Assembly (NCBI RefSeq): GCF_001280085.1
Contig: NZ_LGED01000212.1
Location: 1-64,000, forward strand
DNA length: 64,000 bases
Reading direction: 5' to 3'
DNA from: Saccharothrix sp. NRRL B-16348
GTDB lineage: Bacteria; Actinomycetota; Actinomycetes; Mycobacteriales; Pseudonocardiaceae
Part shown: positions 1-9,266 of the stretch, piece after piece
How positions within the stretch are numbered: position 1 is the stretch's first letter
How the letters are laid out: the number at the start of each line of letters is the position of its first letter
Program-made: the position numbers and the translations under genes
The notes under the pieces: generated by a model
The model's input: the letters and a program-made list of their open reading frames with translations, nothing else
Database searches by the model: none
Told to the model about the DNA's origin: nothing

Positions 1-1035
1 ACCCTGCCCGAGCACGTGCGGGAAGCGGCCCTGACCCGGGTGGCGGACTTCCACCTGCACACCGCCCACGCCGCCGCCCGCCTCCTGGAACCCCACCGCC
101 CGCTCCTGTCGCCCGAGCCGCCCGCGCCCGGCGTGCACCCGCACCCGCTGCCCGACACCGCCGCGGCGCTGGCCTGGCTGGCCGCCGAGCACGCCACCCT
201 GCTGGCCACCCAACGCACCGCCGCCACCCTCCGCCACCACCACACCGTCTGGCACCTCGCCTGGAACCTGCACACCTTTCACCTCCGACGGGCACACCGG
301 CACGACGCGATCACCACGTGGCAGGCCGCACTGGACGCCGCCGACCACCTGCCCGACCCCGCCACCCGCGGCCGCGCCCACCGGATTCTCGGCAGCGCCT
401 GCTCCCTGCTGGGCCTGCACGAACAGGCCACCACCCACCTGGAGCAGGCCCTCGACCTGGCCCTGCGCCACCACGACCCCGCCGAACAGGCAACCACCCA
501 CCGGGCACTCGCGTTCGCCCGGGGACGACGGGGGGACGACCGGCAGGCCCTGGAGCACGCCCACCAAGCCCTCGACCTCTCCCGTGCCCTCGACCAGCCG
601 GTGGGGGAAGCCGACGCGCTCAACGCGGTGGGCTGGTTCGCCGCGCGCCTGGGCCAGTTCGACACCGCCCGCGAGCACTGCCACGCCGCCCTCACCCTGC
701 ACCGATACCACCACAACCCCGACGGCGAGGCGGACACCCAGGACAGCCTGGGCTACATCGCCCACCACACCGGCGACCACCACCAAGCCCTCGACCACTA
801 CCACCAGGCCCTCACCCTGTACCGCAACCTCGGCCACGCCTACGAGGTCGCGAACACCCTCGACAACATGGGCCATCCCCACGCCGCCCTCGGACAACAC
901 GAGCAGGCCCGCACGGTATGGCGGGAGGCGCTGGAGCTGTACCGGGAACAAGGCCGCGGCACCGACGCCGAGCGCGTCCAACGCCAACTCGACGACCTCG
1001 ACGACACTGGTCACGCCGGTGCTGACAGGCAGTGA
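1..1035 (+). CDS. STAND/TPR regulator, C-terminal part (5' end outside window)
   Basis: The reading frame is open from the first base, so only the C-terminal part is present. The early part (LTRVADFHLHTAHAAARLLE) matches the region after the NB-ARC/winged-helix module of the complete homologue at 9267-11552. The rest is tetratricopeptide repeats of the form xxxALxxHxQALDLxRxxGD, roughly residues 95-330 of what is visible. Proteins of this family are cytoplasmic STAND ATPases related to the ATPase/TPR half of AfsR-type regulators, and the TPR superhelix senses a ligand or partner. The ligand is unknown. The P-loop would lie upstream of the window. Confidence 0.85.
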   Translation, partial: TLPEHVREAALTRVADFHLHTAHAAARLLEPHRPLLSPEPPAPGVHPHPLPDTAAALAWLAAEHATLLATQRTAATLRHHHTVWHLAWNLHTFHLRRAHRHDAITTWQAALDAADHLPDPATRGRAHRILGSACSLLGLHEQATTHLEQALDLALRHHDPAEQATTHRALAFARGRRGDDRQALEHAHQALDLSRALDQPVGEADALNAVGWFAARLGQFDTAREHCHAALTLHRYHHNPDGEADTQDSLGYIAHHTGDHHQALDHYHQALTLYRNLGHAYEVANTLDNMGHPHAALGQHEQARTVWREALELYREQGRGTDAERVQRQLDDLDDTGHAGADRQ

Positions 1036-1885
1036 CGCCTACCCGCTGACACCTGGTGACGGGTTCTCAGGTCAGCGAACTGATGCCTCACAGGAGGAGG
1101 CCGCGGCGCGGCGGAGGGCTCGCTGCTGAACGCAAGGAGCCGGATAACAGTCCATTCCTTCGCGGTCACCGTGGTGGTCGACTCCTCGTCGATGTGGGCA
1201 TCGGTTGACCCCGATCGAGGGAAGGGATGCCGGGTCGGCGGGTGAGCGCAGTGGCGTAGCGTTCGAGTCTTTGGTTGAGCAGCAGTGTCGTTCCGCGCTG
1301 GTTGCGGGGCGTGACGAATATGCTGATCTGTTCGACGAACTGGTGTGTTCCCGGGTCGTGCTGCTTGTGATCCAGCACGATCGGGGCGAACAGGTAGTCG
1401 CCCCGGGTGACGTGTGCCCAGACCAGCACCGAGGCGATCAGGCGTTTCCGTTCGGTCCAGTGGGCCGGGCCCGCCGGCCGGTGTCGGAAGGGCAGGTCGT
1501 CGGTGAGGTCGTGCCAGTCGGCGGGGCGCCAGCGACCAGGTGGCCGGCCGCGCTCGGCGTCGGACGTAGTCGGTCTTGTACGGCAGGTCGTCCAGGCGTC
1601 GCGCGATGGTCTCCGCGCCAGCGTCGAACAGGAGTCAGGGGGATGTCGTGGGGGCCGCCCATCGCCATAACTTCGGCACCGCCAACCCTGCCGGGCCGGG
1701 CGGGATGTCCAGTAGCGGCGCGGCACCGTTCCAGGAGCCTCCGGCGGGGAGTTCGACGAGCTTCAGGGCGACCGCTCGTCCCAGCAGCCTGGCGTCGCAG
1801 CCGGCGAACTCCGTAGGTCCTCATCGCCGCAACGATGTGACGCGAGACCACCACCGATGCACCGATCGCGCTGGTCGAGGACTCC
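1036..1885. other. intergenic stretch with no convincing intact gene
   Basis: No frame here has both a plausible start and family-like sequence. Minus-strand frames between about 1166 and 1726 give a stretch (WHDLTDDLPF...VLVWAHVTRGDYLFAPIVL) that looks protein-like but changes frame and was not recognised. It is most likely decayed coding DNA belonging with the ligase remnant just downstream. Confidence 0.4.
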
Positions 1886-2218
1886 CTATTGGTCGCAGCG
1901 GGCCCGGTCGACCCCGACCTGCTGCGCTGGGCGGTGCTGTTCCCCGGCATCTGGGACGGGCCGCGACGGCATGAGGCGGGCATCCGCCTGAACTCCGGTT
2001 CGTCGGCTCGTCGTCCGGATCGCGCGGTGTTGATTCCGGCCGGCGTGAGCGTGCCCCAACCGTATCGTCCTGCCTGATCCAACAGACTGAAACCGTGCAC
2101 AGAGGTCCCATTTGAACTCCACGGCGAGGCCGGGCGCGGGTTCGAGTGGTTCGCCGAGGACGGCGAGCATGGGCGCGATGTGCGGCAGCGCGTCGATCGG
2201 CCGTGCGGGTTCGGCCAC
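1886..2218 (-). pseudogene. ATP-dependent DNA ligase remnant (N-terminal part)
   Basis: The minus-strand translation begins MAEPARPIDALPHIAPMLA and reaches VEFKWD. This is the start of actinobacterial ATP-dependent (LigC/LigD-ligase type) DNA ligases, where the nucleotidyltransferase motif is normally EFKWDG with the AMP-accepting Lys. Here the Gly and everything after it is lost. The frame continues into unrelated sequence, and ligase-like fragments scatter over other frames towards 1500. The family would seal nicks or work in end joining, but this copy cannot. It lies upstream of, and opposite to, dnaE2. Identification rests on about 25 residues. Confidence 0.5.
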
Positions 2219-2655
2219 CCTCCACCTCCCCGCCGCCGTCGTATCCGTCCAGTCATCCTCGGGTGGAATCGTCGGGTTCGCGACAGGATCATGCAGGGTT
2301 TCCGCCAGTCCGGCCCACGTGGAGTCAATCGCGACGCCCGGCCCGGCCGGGCCTACGCGGTGTTCGCGGAGCGCACCACGGCGTGCTCGCGCTGTATCCC
2401 GCCGTACGGCGGCAGTACACCCAGGAGTTGGGGCTGCCGGTCACGCGAGTGGCAGGTGCGTGGGCTAACGGTGAAGCGAGGACGCGGGGGCGGCTCGCGG
2501 CAGCGACGGACGGACCTGGTCAGCAAGGCGCCTCCCGCTTGCGTGTCCGGGTCGCATGGACTAAAAAGCTGTCGAACCTATGTTCGACCGACCGGTGGCC
2601 TCTTCGGATGGCGGTCCGGTCGGTTCTGCCGACTTCCCCTCGGTGGTATCGCCGG

Positions 2656-2674
2656 TGGGGAGGATTGTGCGTTG
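2656..2674 (+). promoter_or_regulatory. Shine-Dalgarno and TTG start of dnaE2
   Basis: A GGGGAGGA run at 2657-2664 sits 7 bases before TTG 2672. This fixes the dnaE2 start well downstream of the upstream limit of the open frame at 2180. The encoded N-terminus (GFDSGTDLPWAQLERALSGR) resembles the usual MGW...PPSWAEMERVL start of mycobacterial DnaE2 proteins. Confidence 0.75.
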
Positions 2675-5600
2675 GGGTTCGACAGCGGGACGGATCTGCC
2701 GTGGGCGCAGCTGGAGCGGGCGCTGTCCGGGCGGGTCGACGCCGCCGGGCACTGTTCGCCGGGACCGCGCGGGCGTGACGGCTATGTCCGCGCGGAGGAC
2801 CTGCTCGACCGCCGGGTGACCAGGGAAGACCAGAACACGGCGCGGGTGCCCTACGCGGAGCTGCACTGTCACTCCAACTTCAGCTTCCTCGACGGCGCGA
2901 GCCACCCCGAGGAGCTGGTGGAGGAGGCGGCGCGGCTGGGGCTGGACGCGGTCGCGTTGACCGACCACGATGGGATGCACGGGGTGGTGCGGTTCGCCGA
3001 GGCCGCGCGGGAGTTGGGCGTGCACACCGTGTATGGCTCGGAGCTGAGTGTGCGCTCGGCCGGACCGCGTACCGGCGTGCCGGACCCGATCGGCGAGCAC
3101 CTGCTGGTGCTGGCGCGCGGCGCGGAGGGCTACCGACGGTTGTGCTCGGTCATCTCCGACGCCCACCTGCGCGGCGAGGAGAAGGGCAGCCCGGTCTACG
3201 ACCTGGACCAGGTGGTCGAGGAACTCGCCGGGCACGTGCTGGTGCTCACCGGCTGCCGCAAGGGCGCCGTGCGCCGGGCGTTGAAGCGCGGCGGCGCCGC
3301 GGAGGCCGCCGAGGCGCTCGGTGTGTTGGTGGACCGGTTCGGGCGGCAGCACGTGGCGGTGGAGTTGGTCGACCATGCGCTGCCGGAGGACTCGGTACGC
3401 AACGACCTGCTGGCCGCGCTCGCGACGCAGGCGGGGTTGCCGGTGGTGGCGACCAACGCGGTGCACTACGCCACCCCGCGTGGCGGTCGGGTGGCGGCGG
3501 CGATGGCGTCGGTGCGTGCCCGACTGCCGCTGGAGCGGATGGCGGGATGGCTGCCGCCGCACGGGCAGGCGGCGCTGCGGGCGGGGGAGCGGATGGCGCG
3601 TCGGTTCGCCCGGTTTCCCGGCGCGGTGCACCACGCGGCGCTGCTGGGGCTGGAGTGCGCCTTCGACTTGCGGCTCGTCGCCCCCAGGTTGCCGCCGTTC
3701 GACGTGCCCGAGGGGCACACGGAGGCGTCGTGGCTGCGGGAGCTGACCGCCGCGTGCGCCCGCGAACGCTACGGCCCACCGGAGGCCGACCCGCGGGCGT
3801 GGGCGCAGCTGGAGCACGAGCTGGACATCATCGAGCGGCTGGACTTCCCCGGCTACTTCCTGATCGTGCACGACATCGTGGAGTTCTGCCGCCGCAACGA
3901 CATCCTGTGCCAGGGCCGCGGCTCGGCGGCGAACTCCGCAGTCTGCTACGCGCTGGGCGTCACCAACGTCGACGCGGTGAAGTACGACCTGCTGTTCGAA
4001 CGCTTCCTGTCGGTGGAGCGCGACGGGCCGCCCGACATCGACCTGGACATCGAGTCCGACCGCCGCGAGATGGTGATCCAGTACGTGTACCGCCGCTACG
4101 GGCGCCGGCACGCCGCACAGGTCGCGAACGTGATCACCTACCGGGCACGGTCGGCGATCCGCGACGCCGCGCACGCCCTGGGCTACCCGCCGGGCAGCCA
4201 GGACGCCTGGAGCAAGCGGGTCGACGGCTGGGGCACCGTACGCGACGCCGCCGCCGACAACACCCCCGACAACCCCGCCGGCCACACCACCGACCCCGCG
4301 GCGGGGGACCGGCCAGTCACCCCCGGCCAGGCGGACGGCATCGGCCACGCACCGGCCCGGTCACCGGAGAGCGGTGGTCGGGTCGGGCCGATTCCGCGGG
4401 AGGTGCTGCTGCTGGCCGCCGAACTGGAGGGAGCGCCGCGACATCTGGGCATCCACTCCGGCGGCATGGTCATCTGTGACCGGCCGGTGGCAGAGGTGGT
4501 GCCCGTGGAACGGGCCCGGATGCCCGGCAGGACGGTGTTGCAGTGGGACAAGGACGACTGCGCCACCGCCGGGCTGGTCAAGTTCGACCTGCTCGGCCTC
4601 GGCATGCTCTCCGCCATCCGCTACACCCGCGACCTGGTCGCCGAACACGAAGGCATACAGGTCGACCTCGCCCGACTCGACCTGACCGACCCGGCCGTCT
4701 ACGACATGCTGGAACACGCCGACACCGTCGGCGTGTTCCAGGTGGAAAGCAGAGCGCAGATGGGCACCCTGCCCCGACTGCGCCCCCGCAGCTTCTGGGA
4801 CATCGCCGTCCAGGTCGCGCTCATCAGACCAGGCCCGATCCAGGGCGGCTCAGTGCACCCCTACCTGCGCCGCCGCCGCGGCGAACCCTGGAACCACGAC
4901 CACCCGCTGCTGGCCCACGCCCTGGACCGCACCCTGGGTGTGCCGTTGTTCCAGGAGCAGGTCATGCAGGTTGCGATCGACGTCGCCGGGTTCAGCCCGG
5001 GGGAGGCCGACGAACTGCGACGGGCCATGGGCTCCAAGCGTGCACTGTCCAAGATGGAGCGTCTACGGGAACGGTTCTATGCCGGCGCGGCCCGCAACGG
5101 GATCACCGGCGAACTCGCCGATCGCATCTTCCTGCAGGCACAAGCCTTCTCAGGCTACGGCTTCCCACTGAGCCATGCGCTGAGCTTCGCGCACATCGTG
5201 TTCCAGAGCGCCTGGTTCAAGCTCTACCACCCGGCCGCGTTCTGCGCCGCCCTGCTGCGCGCCCAACCGATGGGCTTCTACTCCCCGCAGTCGCTGATCG
5301 CCGACGCCCGCCGCCACGGCGTCCGCGTCCTGCGCGCCGACGTCGACGTCAGCCTTCCCCACGCCACCCTCGAACCGGACCCCGACAGCACCGGCGGTCA
5401 CGCCGTGCGGCTGGGCCTGGGCGCCGTGCGCGACCTCGGCGACGACGCCGCCGAACACATCACCACCGAACGCCACACCCACGGCCCCTACACCGACCTG
5501 GGCGACCTGGCACGACGGACCGGCCTGACCACCACCCAACTCGAAGCCCTGGCCACCGCGGGCGCGCTGGGCAGCCTGCACCCCGACCGCCGCGCCGCCC

Positions 5601-6100
5601 TGTGGCAGGCCGGCGCCGCCGCCCGCGAACACCCCGAACGCCTCGCCGGCACCAGCGGCGTCACCACACCACCCGCCCTACCCGGCATGACCACCTGGGA
5701 CCTGATCGCCGCCGACATGCGCTTCACCGGCGTCACCCCCGACGACCACCCCGTCCGACTACTGCGCACCCACCTCACCGACCTCGGTGCCATCCCCGCC
5801 GACCAACTCGCCGACGTCCCCCACGGCACACGCGTCCTGGTCGGCGGCGCGGTCACCCACCGCCAACGCCCCGGCACCGCAGGCGGAATCACGTTCATCA
5901 ACATCGAGGACGAGACCGGAATGATCAACGTCGTCGTCAGCGTCGGCCTCTGGCGCACCAGCAAGAGCTACGCGCGAGACGCCAACGCCCTGCTCGTGCG
6001 CGGCATCATCGAGAACGCCAGCGGCGCCGTCAACCTCGTCGCCGACCAACTCCGCCCACTCGACCCACGAGTAGCCGGCAGATCACGCGACTTCCGCTGA
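2672..6100 (+). CDS. dnaE2: error-prone DNA polymerase III alpha subunit DnaE2
   Basis: A cytoplasmic polymerase of the C-family that performs damage-induced translesion synthesis, usually with ImuA'/ImuB. The 1142-residue product is close to the family's usual length. In order it shows an N-terminal PHP domain (AELHCHSNFSFLDGAS, then ALTDHDG), the polymerase core with the catalytic pair in PPDIDLDIESDRRE (Asp455 and Asp457), HLGIHSGGMVI, QWDKDDCATAG, KFDLLGLGMLSAI, and a C-terminal OB-fold (GGAVTHRQRPGTAGGITFIN). The TTG start is chosen from the strong ribosome site. The frame is intact throughout, unlike its neighbours. No imuA' or imuB is seen in this window. The stop lies only 16 bases before a Tn7-like transposon end. 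Confidence 0.95.
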   Translation: MGFDSGTDLPWAQLERALSGRVDAAGHCSPGPRGRDGYVRAEDLLDRRVTREDQNTARVPYAELHCHSNFSFLDGASHPEELVEEAARLGLDAVALTDHDGMHGVVRFAEAARELGVHTVYGSELSVRSAGPRTGVPDPIGEHLLVLARGAEGYRRLCSVISDAHLRGEEKGSPVYDLDQVVEELAGHVLVLTGCRKGAVRRALKRGGAAEAAEALGVLVDRFGRQHVAVELVDHALPEDSVRNDLLAALATQAGLPVVATNAVHYATPRGGRVAAAMASVRARLPLERMAGWLPPHGQAALRAGERMARRFARFPGAVHHAALLGLECAFDLRLVAPRLPPFDVPEGHTEASWLRELTAACARERYGPPEADPRAWAQLEHELDIIERLDFPGYFLIVHDIVEFCRRNDILCQGRGSAANSAVCYALGVTNVDAVKYDLLFERFLSVERDGPPDIDLDIESDRREMVIQYVYRRYGRRHAAQVANVITYRARSAIRDAAHALGYPPGSQDAWSKRVDGWGTVRDAAADNTPDNPAGHTTDPAAGDRPVTPGQADGIGHAPARSPESGGRVGPIPREVLLLAAELEGAPRHLGIHSGGMVICDRPVAEVVPVERARMPGRTVLQWDKDDCATAGLVKFDLLGLGMLSAIRYTRDLVAEHEGIQVDLARLDLTDPAVYDMLEHADTVGVFQVESRAQMGTLPRLRPRSFWDIAVQVALIRPGPIQGGSVHPYLRRRRGEPWNHDHPLLAHALDRTLGVPLFQEQVMQVAIDVAGFSPGEADELRRAMGSKRALSKMERLRERFYAGAARNGITGELADRIFLQAQAFSGYGFPLSHALSFAHIVFQSAWFKLYHPAAFCAALLRAQPMGFYSPQSLIADARRHGVRVLRADVDVSLPHATLEPDPDSTGGHAVRLGLGAVRDLGDDAAEHITTERHTHGPYTDLGDLARRTGLTTTQLEALATAGALGSLHPDRRAALWQAGAAAREHPERLAGTSGVTTPPALPGMTTWDLIAADMRFTGVTPDDHPVRLLRTHLTDLGAIPADQLADVPHGTRVLVGGAVTHRQRPGTAGGITFINIEDETGMINVVVSVGLWRTSKSYARDANALLVRGIIENASGAVNLVADQLRPLDPRVAGRSRDFR

Positions 6101-6116
6101 CTGCCGGGTCGTCGGT

Positions 6117-6145
6117 TGTAGGATCTCAAAATCGACTGCCAGTTT
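6117..6145 (+). repeat. Tn7-like transposon end (transposase-proximal type)
   Basis: TGTAGGATCTCAA matches 11 of 13 bases of the end next to tnsA at 11986. It also resembles the end-like sequence at 18745, where TGTAGG is followed by TCCCAA and then TTCGA. It begins 17 bp beyond the dnaE2 stop codon. Confidence 0.6.
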
Positions 6146-6383
6146 TCATTCGAGTCTGCCACCATGCTGCCACTTGGCAGCGGACTGAGACTGGGCTCTT
6201 CGGGTAGGACTTCAATCGTGGGGTTATGCGCGGTGTTGCTGTTGCCGATGGTGGAGTTGTGGCTTACACACCGCCCGCTCCTACTGATGGTGACGCGTTG
6301 ATGGGCGAACCGTTAGTTGGATCGGTGTCTGTGAGTTTGCCCGCTGATGGAAATGGCCTAATTTCCACTTCATTGTCAGCGCG

Positions 6384-8861
6384 TCAGTTAGAGTGCCGCT
6401 TCACCATTTCTTGCCAGTGAGTGAGCTTGTTGCGGGTGATCATAGTACTGGGGTGGTCGGGCCCGAGGACCCGGAGGTGGTCGGCCAGCAGCGCCTCCAA
6501 CTCGGCCACCGCACTGCCCGGGTCGCCCGCCTCACCCCGCCAGCGGGCGAGGTTGGCACGGGTGCTTAAGGTGACGGGGTGGTCGGGCCCCATCACCCGG
6601 AGATGATCTGGCAGCAGCGCCTTGAACCCGGCCACAGCGCCAACTGGGTCACCCGCTTCACCCCGCGAGTGGGCGAGGATGCCACGGGTGATCAGGGTGT
6701 CGGGGTGGTCGGGCCCGAGAACCCGGAGTCGGTCGGCCAGCAGCGCCTCCGACTCAGCCACCGCGCTGCCTGGGTCGCCCGCCTCAACCCGCCAGTAGGC
6801 AAGGTCGATGCGGGTGTGAAGGCTGTCGGGGTGGTCGGGCCCGAGGACCCGGAGTCGGTCGCTCAGCAGCGCCTCCAACTCGGCCACCGCACTGCCCGGG
6901 TCATCCGCTTCGCCCCGCCTGTAGGCGAGGCTCCCGCGGGTGTTCAGGGTGTCGGGGTGGTCGGGTCCCAACACGCGCAGTTGGTCGGTCACCAGCGCTT
7001 CTAATCCGGCCACCGCACTGCCCGGGTCACCCTCCTCACCCCGCCAGTAGGCGAGGCTCCCGCGGGTGTTCAGGGTGTCGGGGTGGTCGGGTCCCAACAC
7101 GCGCAGTCGGTCGGCCAGCAGTGCCTCGAACCCGGCCACCGCGCCAGCCTGGTCACCCGCTGAGCCCCGCCAAGAGGCGAGCTTGCTACGGGTGTCCAAG
7201 GTGTCGGGGTGGTCGGGCCCCATCACCCGGAGGTGGTCGGTCAGCAGTGCCTCGAACCCGGCCACCGCACTGCCTGGGTCACCCGCTGCACCCCGCCAGT
7301 AGGCGAGCTTGCCACGGGTGTTCAGGGTGTCGGGGTGGTCGGGCCCCAGTTGTGAGTTGATGTGGCCGTAGAGGTTGTGCCAGTAGGTGATGGCGGCGTG
7401 GACTTGGCCGCTGCCGCCCAGAGATTTCCCCGCGCGTTCGAGTACGTCGTGGAGTGCGGGGGTGAGCAGTGCGGGGGTTGTGTGGGTGTGGAGTGTGGTG
7501 GTGTTGGAGCGTAAGGCTTGGCCGAGGTCGGGGTGGACGGTGTCGACATCCGGCCAGATCCCCAGGAGGGTGTCGGCGGTGGTGTGGGCGAGGGTGTGGA
7601 GGTGGTCGGGGCTCAGGGCGTCACGGACGGCGCGTTGGACCAGGGCGTGCACCGCCACCGCCTTGGCTGGGCGGTCGGGGGTGAGGGTGATGAGGTTGAA
7701 CCGGTGTAGTCGTGTGAGTCCGTCGTTGACGTCGTCGTGATCGACCCGCCTGCGCGCAAGGGTGGTGAGGTGGTCCAGGACCGGTGGGGCGCTGAACATG
7801 TCGAGTGGGATGCCGTGGGGGTCGAGCAGGGCGGCGATCTCCAGCAGCGGCCGTGCCAGGCCCGCGCCACGCGGCTGGGTGGGGTTCTCGACGAGGTCGG
7901 CGCGGTCGATGGACACCGACCAGGTCGCAGCGATGGTGAGTTGGTGTTCGGGCAGGGCGTGTTCGGGTGGGGTCAGTTCGGCCAGAGTGCGGCGCCGGTC
8001 CGCGAGCATCTTCCGGTAGGTCGTGACGGTGAGCAGGGGTTGGTCGGCCAGGTAGGCCGCAGCCTGGCTCAACGCCAACGGCAAACACCCCAGCTCCGTC
8101 GCCAACCCGGCCAGCCGGTCCCGGACACCGCCGTCCGCGGTGCCGGCCATGGTTTCGGCGAGGTAGGACAGGGCTTCGTCGGGGGTGAACACGTCCAGCT
8201 CGATCACCCGGTGATCGCCGCGCCCCGCCGCCGCGTCACGCCGGCGGCTGGTGACCACGACCTGCCCACCGGCACTGGGTGGTGGGTCCAGGCCGCGCAG
8301 GTGCGCCGGGTCCTGCACGTCGTCCAACACGATCAGCCAGCGGCGCGAGGTGGAGGCCAGCCACTCCCGAAACCGGGCCGCAGCCTGCTCGGGTGGCCGG
8401 TCGGCGATCTGCGGGTCCTGTTGGACCAGCACCCGCGTGGCAGCGTCGGCGTAGGTGGTCACGATCGCGTCGCGAGAGAGCGCCGACACCCACACCGCCA
8501 CGTCCACCACCGGGTCGGCCCAGACCGACCACGCGTGACGGGCGGCCAACTGCGACTTGCCCACCCCACCCATTCCCGACACGACCACGCCTGCGCGCTG
8601 CGGCGCGCCGACCACCATCGCCGCGCGTCCCGAGGCCAACGCGTCGACCAGCAGCGCGTACGCCCGGCGGTCCTGGTGGTGGTCGGCTGGGGACGGCGGA
8701 ACGCCGACCCGTACCGGCCATGCCACCCGCGCGCGGTCGCCCTGGTGGACCGCGACCGTCGCGTCGCGACCGGCTTGGACGACCACGGCGTATCCGGACG
8801 CGGTCGCGTCCAGGTCCACCCTGTGCCCGTCACCGCCACCCGTGGCACCGTCGGTCGTCAC
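6384..8861 (-). CDS. STAND (NB-ARC) ATPase with kinesin-light-chain-type TPR array
   Basis: The protein is about 825 residues and cytoplasmic. The N-terminus (about residues 1-75) has a VVVQAGRDATVAVH element. The NB-ARC module follows, with P-loop GMGGVGKS at about 96-103, Walker B LIVLDDV at about 176-182 and VVVTSRR. The C-terminal third is about eight 42-residue TPRs built on LGPDHPDTLNTRGxLAYWRGE. Such proteins oligomerise when the repeats bind a trigger. They include both regulators and phage-defence sensors, and which applies here is not known. GTG 8861 is preferred because GGAG lies 9 bases upstream; GTG 8933 would add 24 residues. It is the only gene between two Tn7-like ends, with its 5' side facing the 9061-9164 end. 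Confidence 0.88.
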   Translation of the reverse strand: MTTDGATGGGDGHRVDLDATASGYAVVVQAGRDATVAVHQGDRARVAWPVRVGVPPSPADHHQDRRAYALLVDALASGRAAMVVGAPQRAGVVVSGMGGVGKSQLAARHAWSVWADPVVDVAVWVSALSRDAIVTTYADAATRVLVQQDPQIADRPPEQAAARFREWLASTSRRWLIVLDDVQDPAHLRGLDPPPSAGGQVVVTSRRRDAAAGRGDHRVIELDVFTPDEALSYLAETMAGTADGGVRDRLAGLATELGCLPLALSQAAAYLADQPLLTVTTYRKMLADRRRTLAELTPPEHALPEHQLTIAATWSVSIDRADLVENPTQPRGAGLARPLLEIAALLDPHGIPLDMFSAPPVLDHLTTLARRRVDHDDVNDGLTRLHRFNLITLTPDRPAKAVAVHALVQRAVRDALSPDHLHTLAHTTADTLLGIWPDVDTVHPDLGQALRSNTTTLHTHTTPALLTPALHDVLERAGKSLGGSGQVHAAITYWHNLYGHINSQLGPDHPDTLNTRGKLAYWRGAAGDPGSAVAGFEALLTDHLRVMGPDHPDTLDTRSKLASWRGSAGDQAGAVAGFEALLADRLRVLGPDHPDTLNTRGSLAYWRGEEGDPGSAVAGLEALVTDQLRVLGPDHPDTLNTRGSLAYRRGEADDPGSAVAELEALLSDRLRVLGPDHPDSLHTRIDLAYWRVEAGDPGSAVAESEALLADRLRVLGPDHPDTLITRGILAHSRGEAGDPVGAVAGFKALLPDHLRVMGPDHPVTLSTRANLARWRGEAGDPGSAVAELEALLADHLRVLGPDHPSTMITRNKLTHWQEMVKRHSN
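6430..7390 (-). repeat. tandem ~126-bp coding repeats (TPR units)
   Basis: About eight units of 126 bp repeat the block encoding VLGPDHPDTLxTRGxLAYWRGExGDPGSAVAxLEALLxDRLR. Units share long identical runs such as ggtgtcggggtggtcgggcc on the plus strand. The homogeneity suggests recent duplication or gene conversion inside the sensor region. Confidence 0.9.
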
Positions 8862-9060
8862 GTGCGCGCACTCCAGTTCGACCGGATCTCCGACCCCTCC
8901 AGAACAACCTTGGCGTCCCGCACACTCGCGCACACCGCACGATGGCGGACCGCACCCCCATCACCGGCAGATGGTGCTCCCGCGGGGGCGGGGAAGTGGA
9001 GTTCTCTGCCTGCGAGCGCCGGACCGCTCCCGTACGCCGACGCCTTCAACCGGCCCGAGG

Positions 9061-9164
9061 AAGTGCCACGGGAACTGAGACTGATCTTGGTGACACCGTC
9101 GTGAGACAACAGAGAAACCACAGGTCGACTAAGATCGACATGTCCCAAGGGGCGAGAACCTACA
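9061..9164 (-). repeat. Tn7-like transposon end A (104 bp, cargo-distal type)
   Basis: This aligns along its whole length with 11881-11981 and 18636-18739. Shared blocks are aagtgccacg, tgagactg, gtcgtgagaca, aagatcgacatgtc and gagaacctaca. Repeated ATGTC/TGAGAC motifs look like multiple transposase-binding sites, as at Tn7 ends. The terminal CCTACA mirrors the TGTAGG ends. A weaker TGTAAGATT motif follows at 9179. Confidence 0.75.
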
Positions 9165-9266
9165 TTCGTTCCTCAGGTTGTAAGATTAGAACGCAACGCG
9201 AACCTACTTTATGCTGTCCGACGAGCAGTTGTTGTTGTTTCGCGAGTCTCACTGTCGAGGGTGTCG

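Larger units (their letters stand above)
6117..9164. mobile_element. Tn7-like segment I, non-autonomous, carrying one STAND/TPR gene
   Basis: The left boundary is TGTAGGATCTCAA at 6117. The right boundary is a 104-bp end at 9061-9164 that terminates GCGAGAACCTACA, so the termini form an imperfect TGTAGG/CCTACA inverted pair. The only gene inside is the minus-strand STAND/TPR gene. No transposase is encoded, so it would depend on TnsABC supplied in trans. The 5-bp flanks (TCGGT and TTCGT) do not match. The two ends may therefore come from different insertions, and the limits are inferred from end similarity. Confidence 0.55.

Noticed and set aside
2561..4348. 595-codon open frame opposite dnaE2
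   Set aside because: It is antisense to well-conserved dnaE2 codons, its product is His/Arg/Gln-rich without domains, and GC-rich third positions explain the open frame.
6430..7390. Regular 126-bp repeats as a possible CRISPR array
   Set aside because: Units are in frame, encode TPRs, and have no unique spacers.
7737..9104. 455-codon plus-strand frame opposite the first STAND gene
   Set aside because: Shadow of the NB-ARC coding strand, with no start site or domain.
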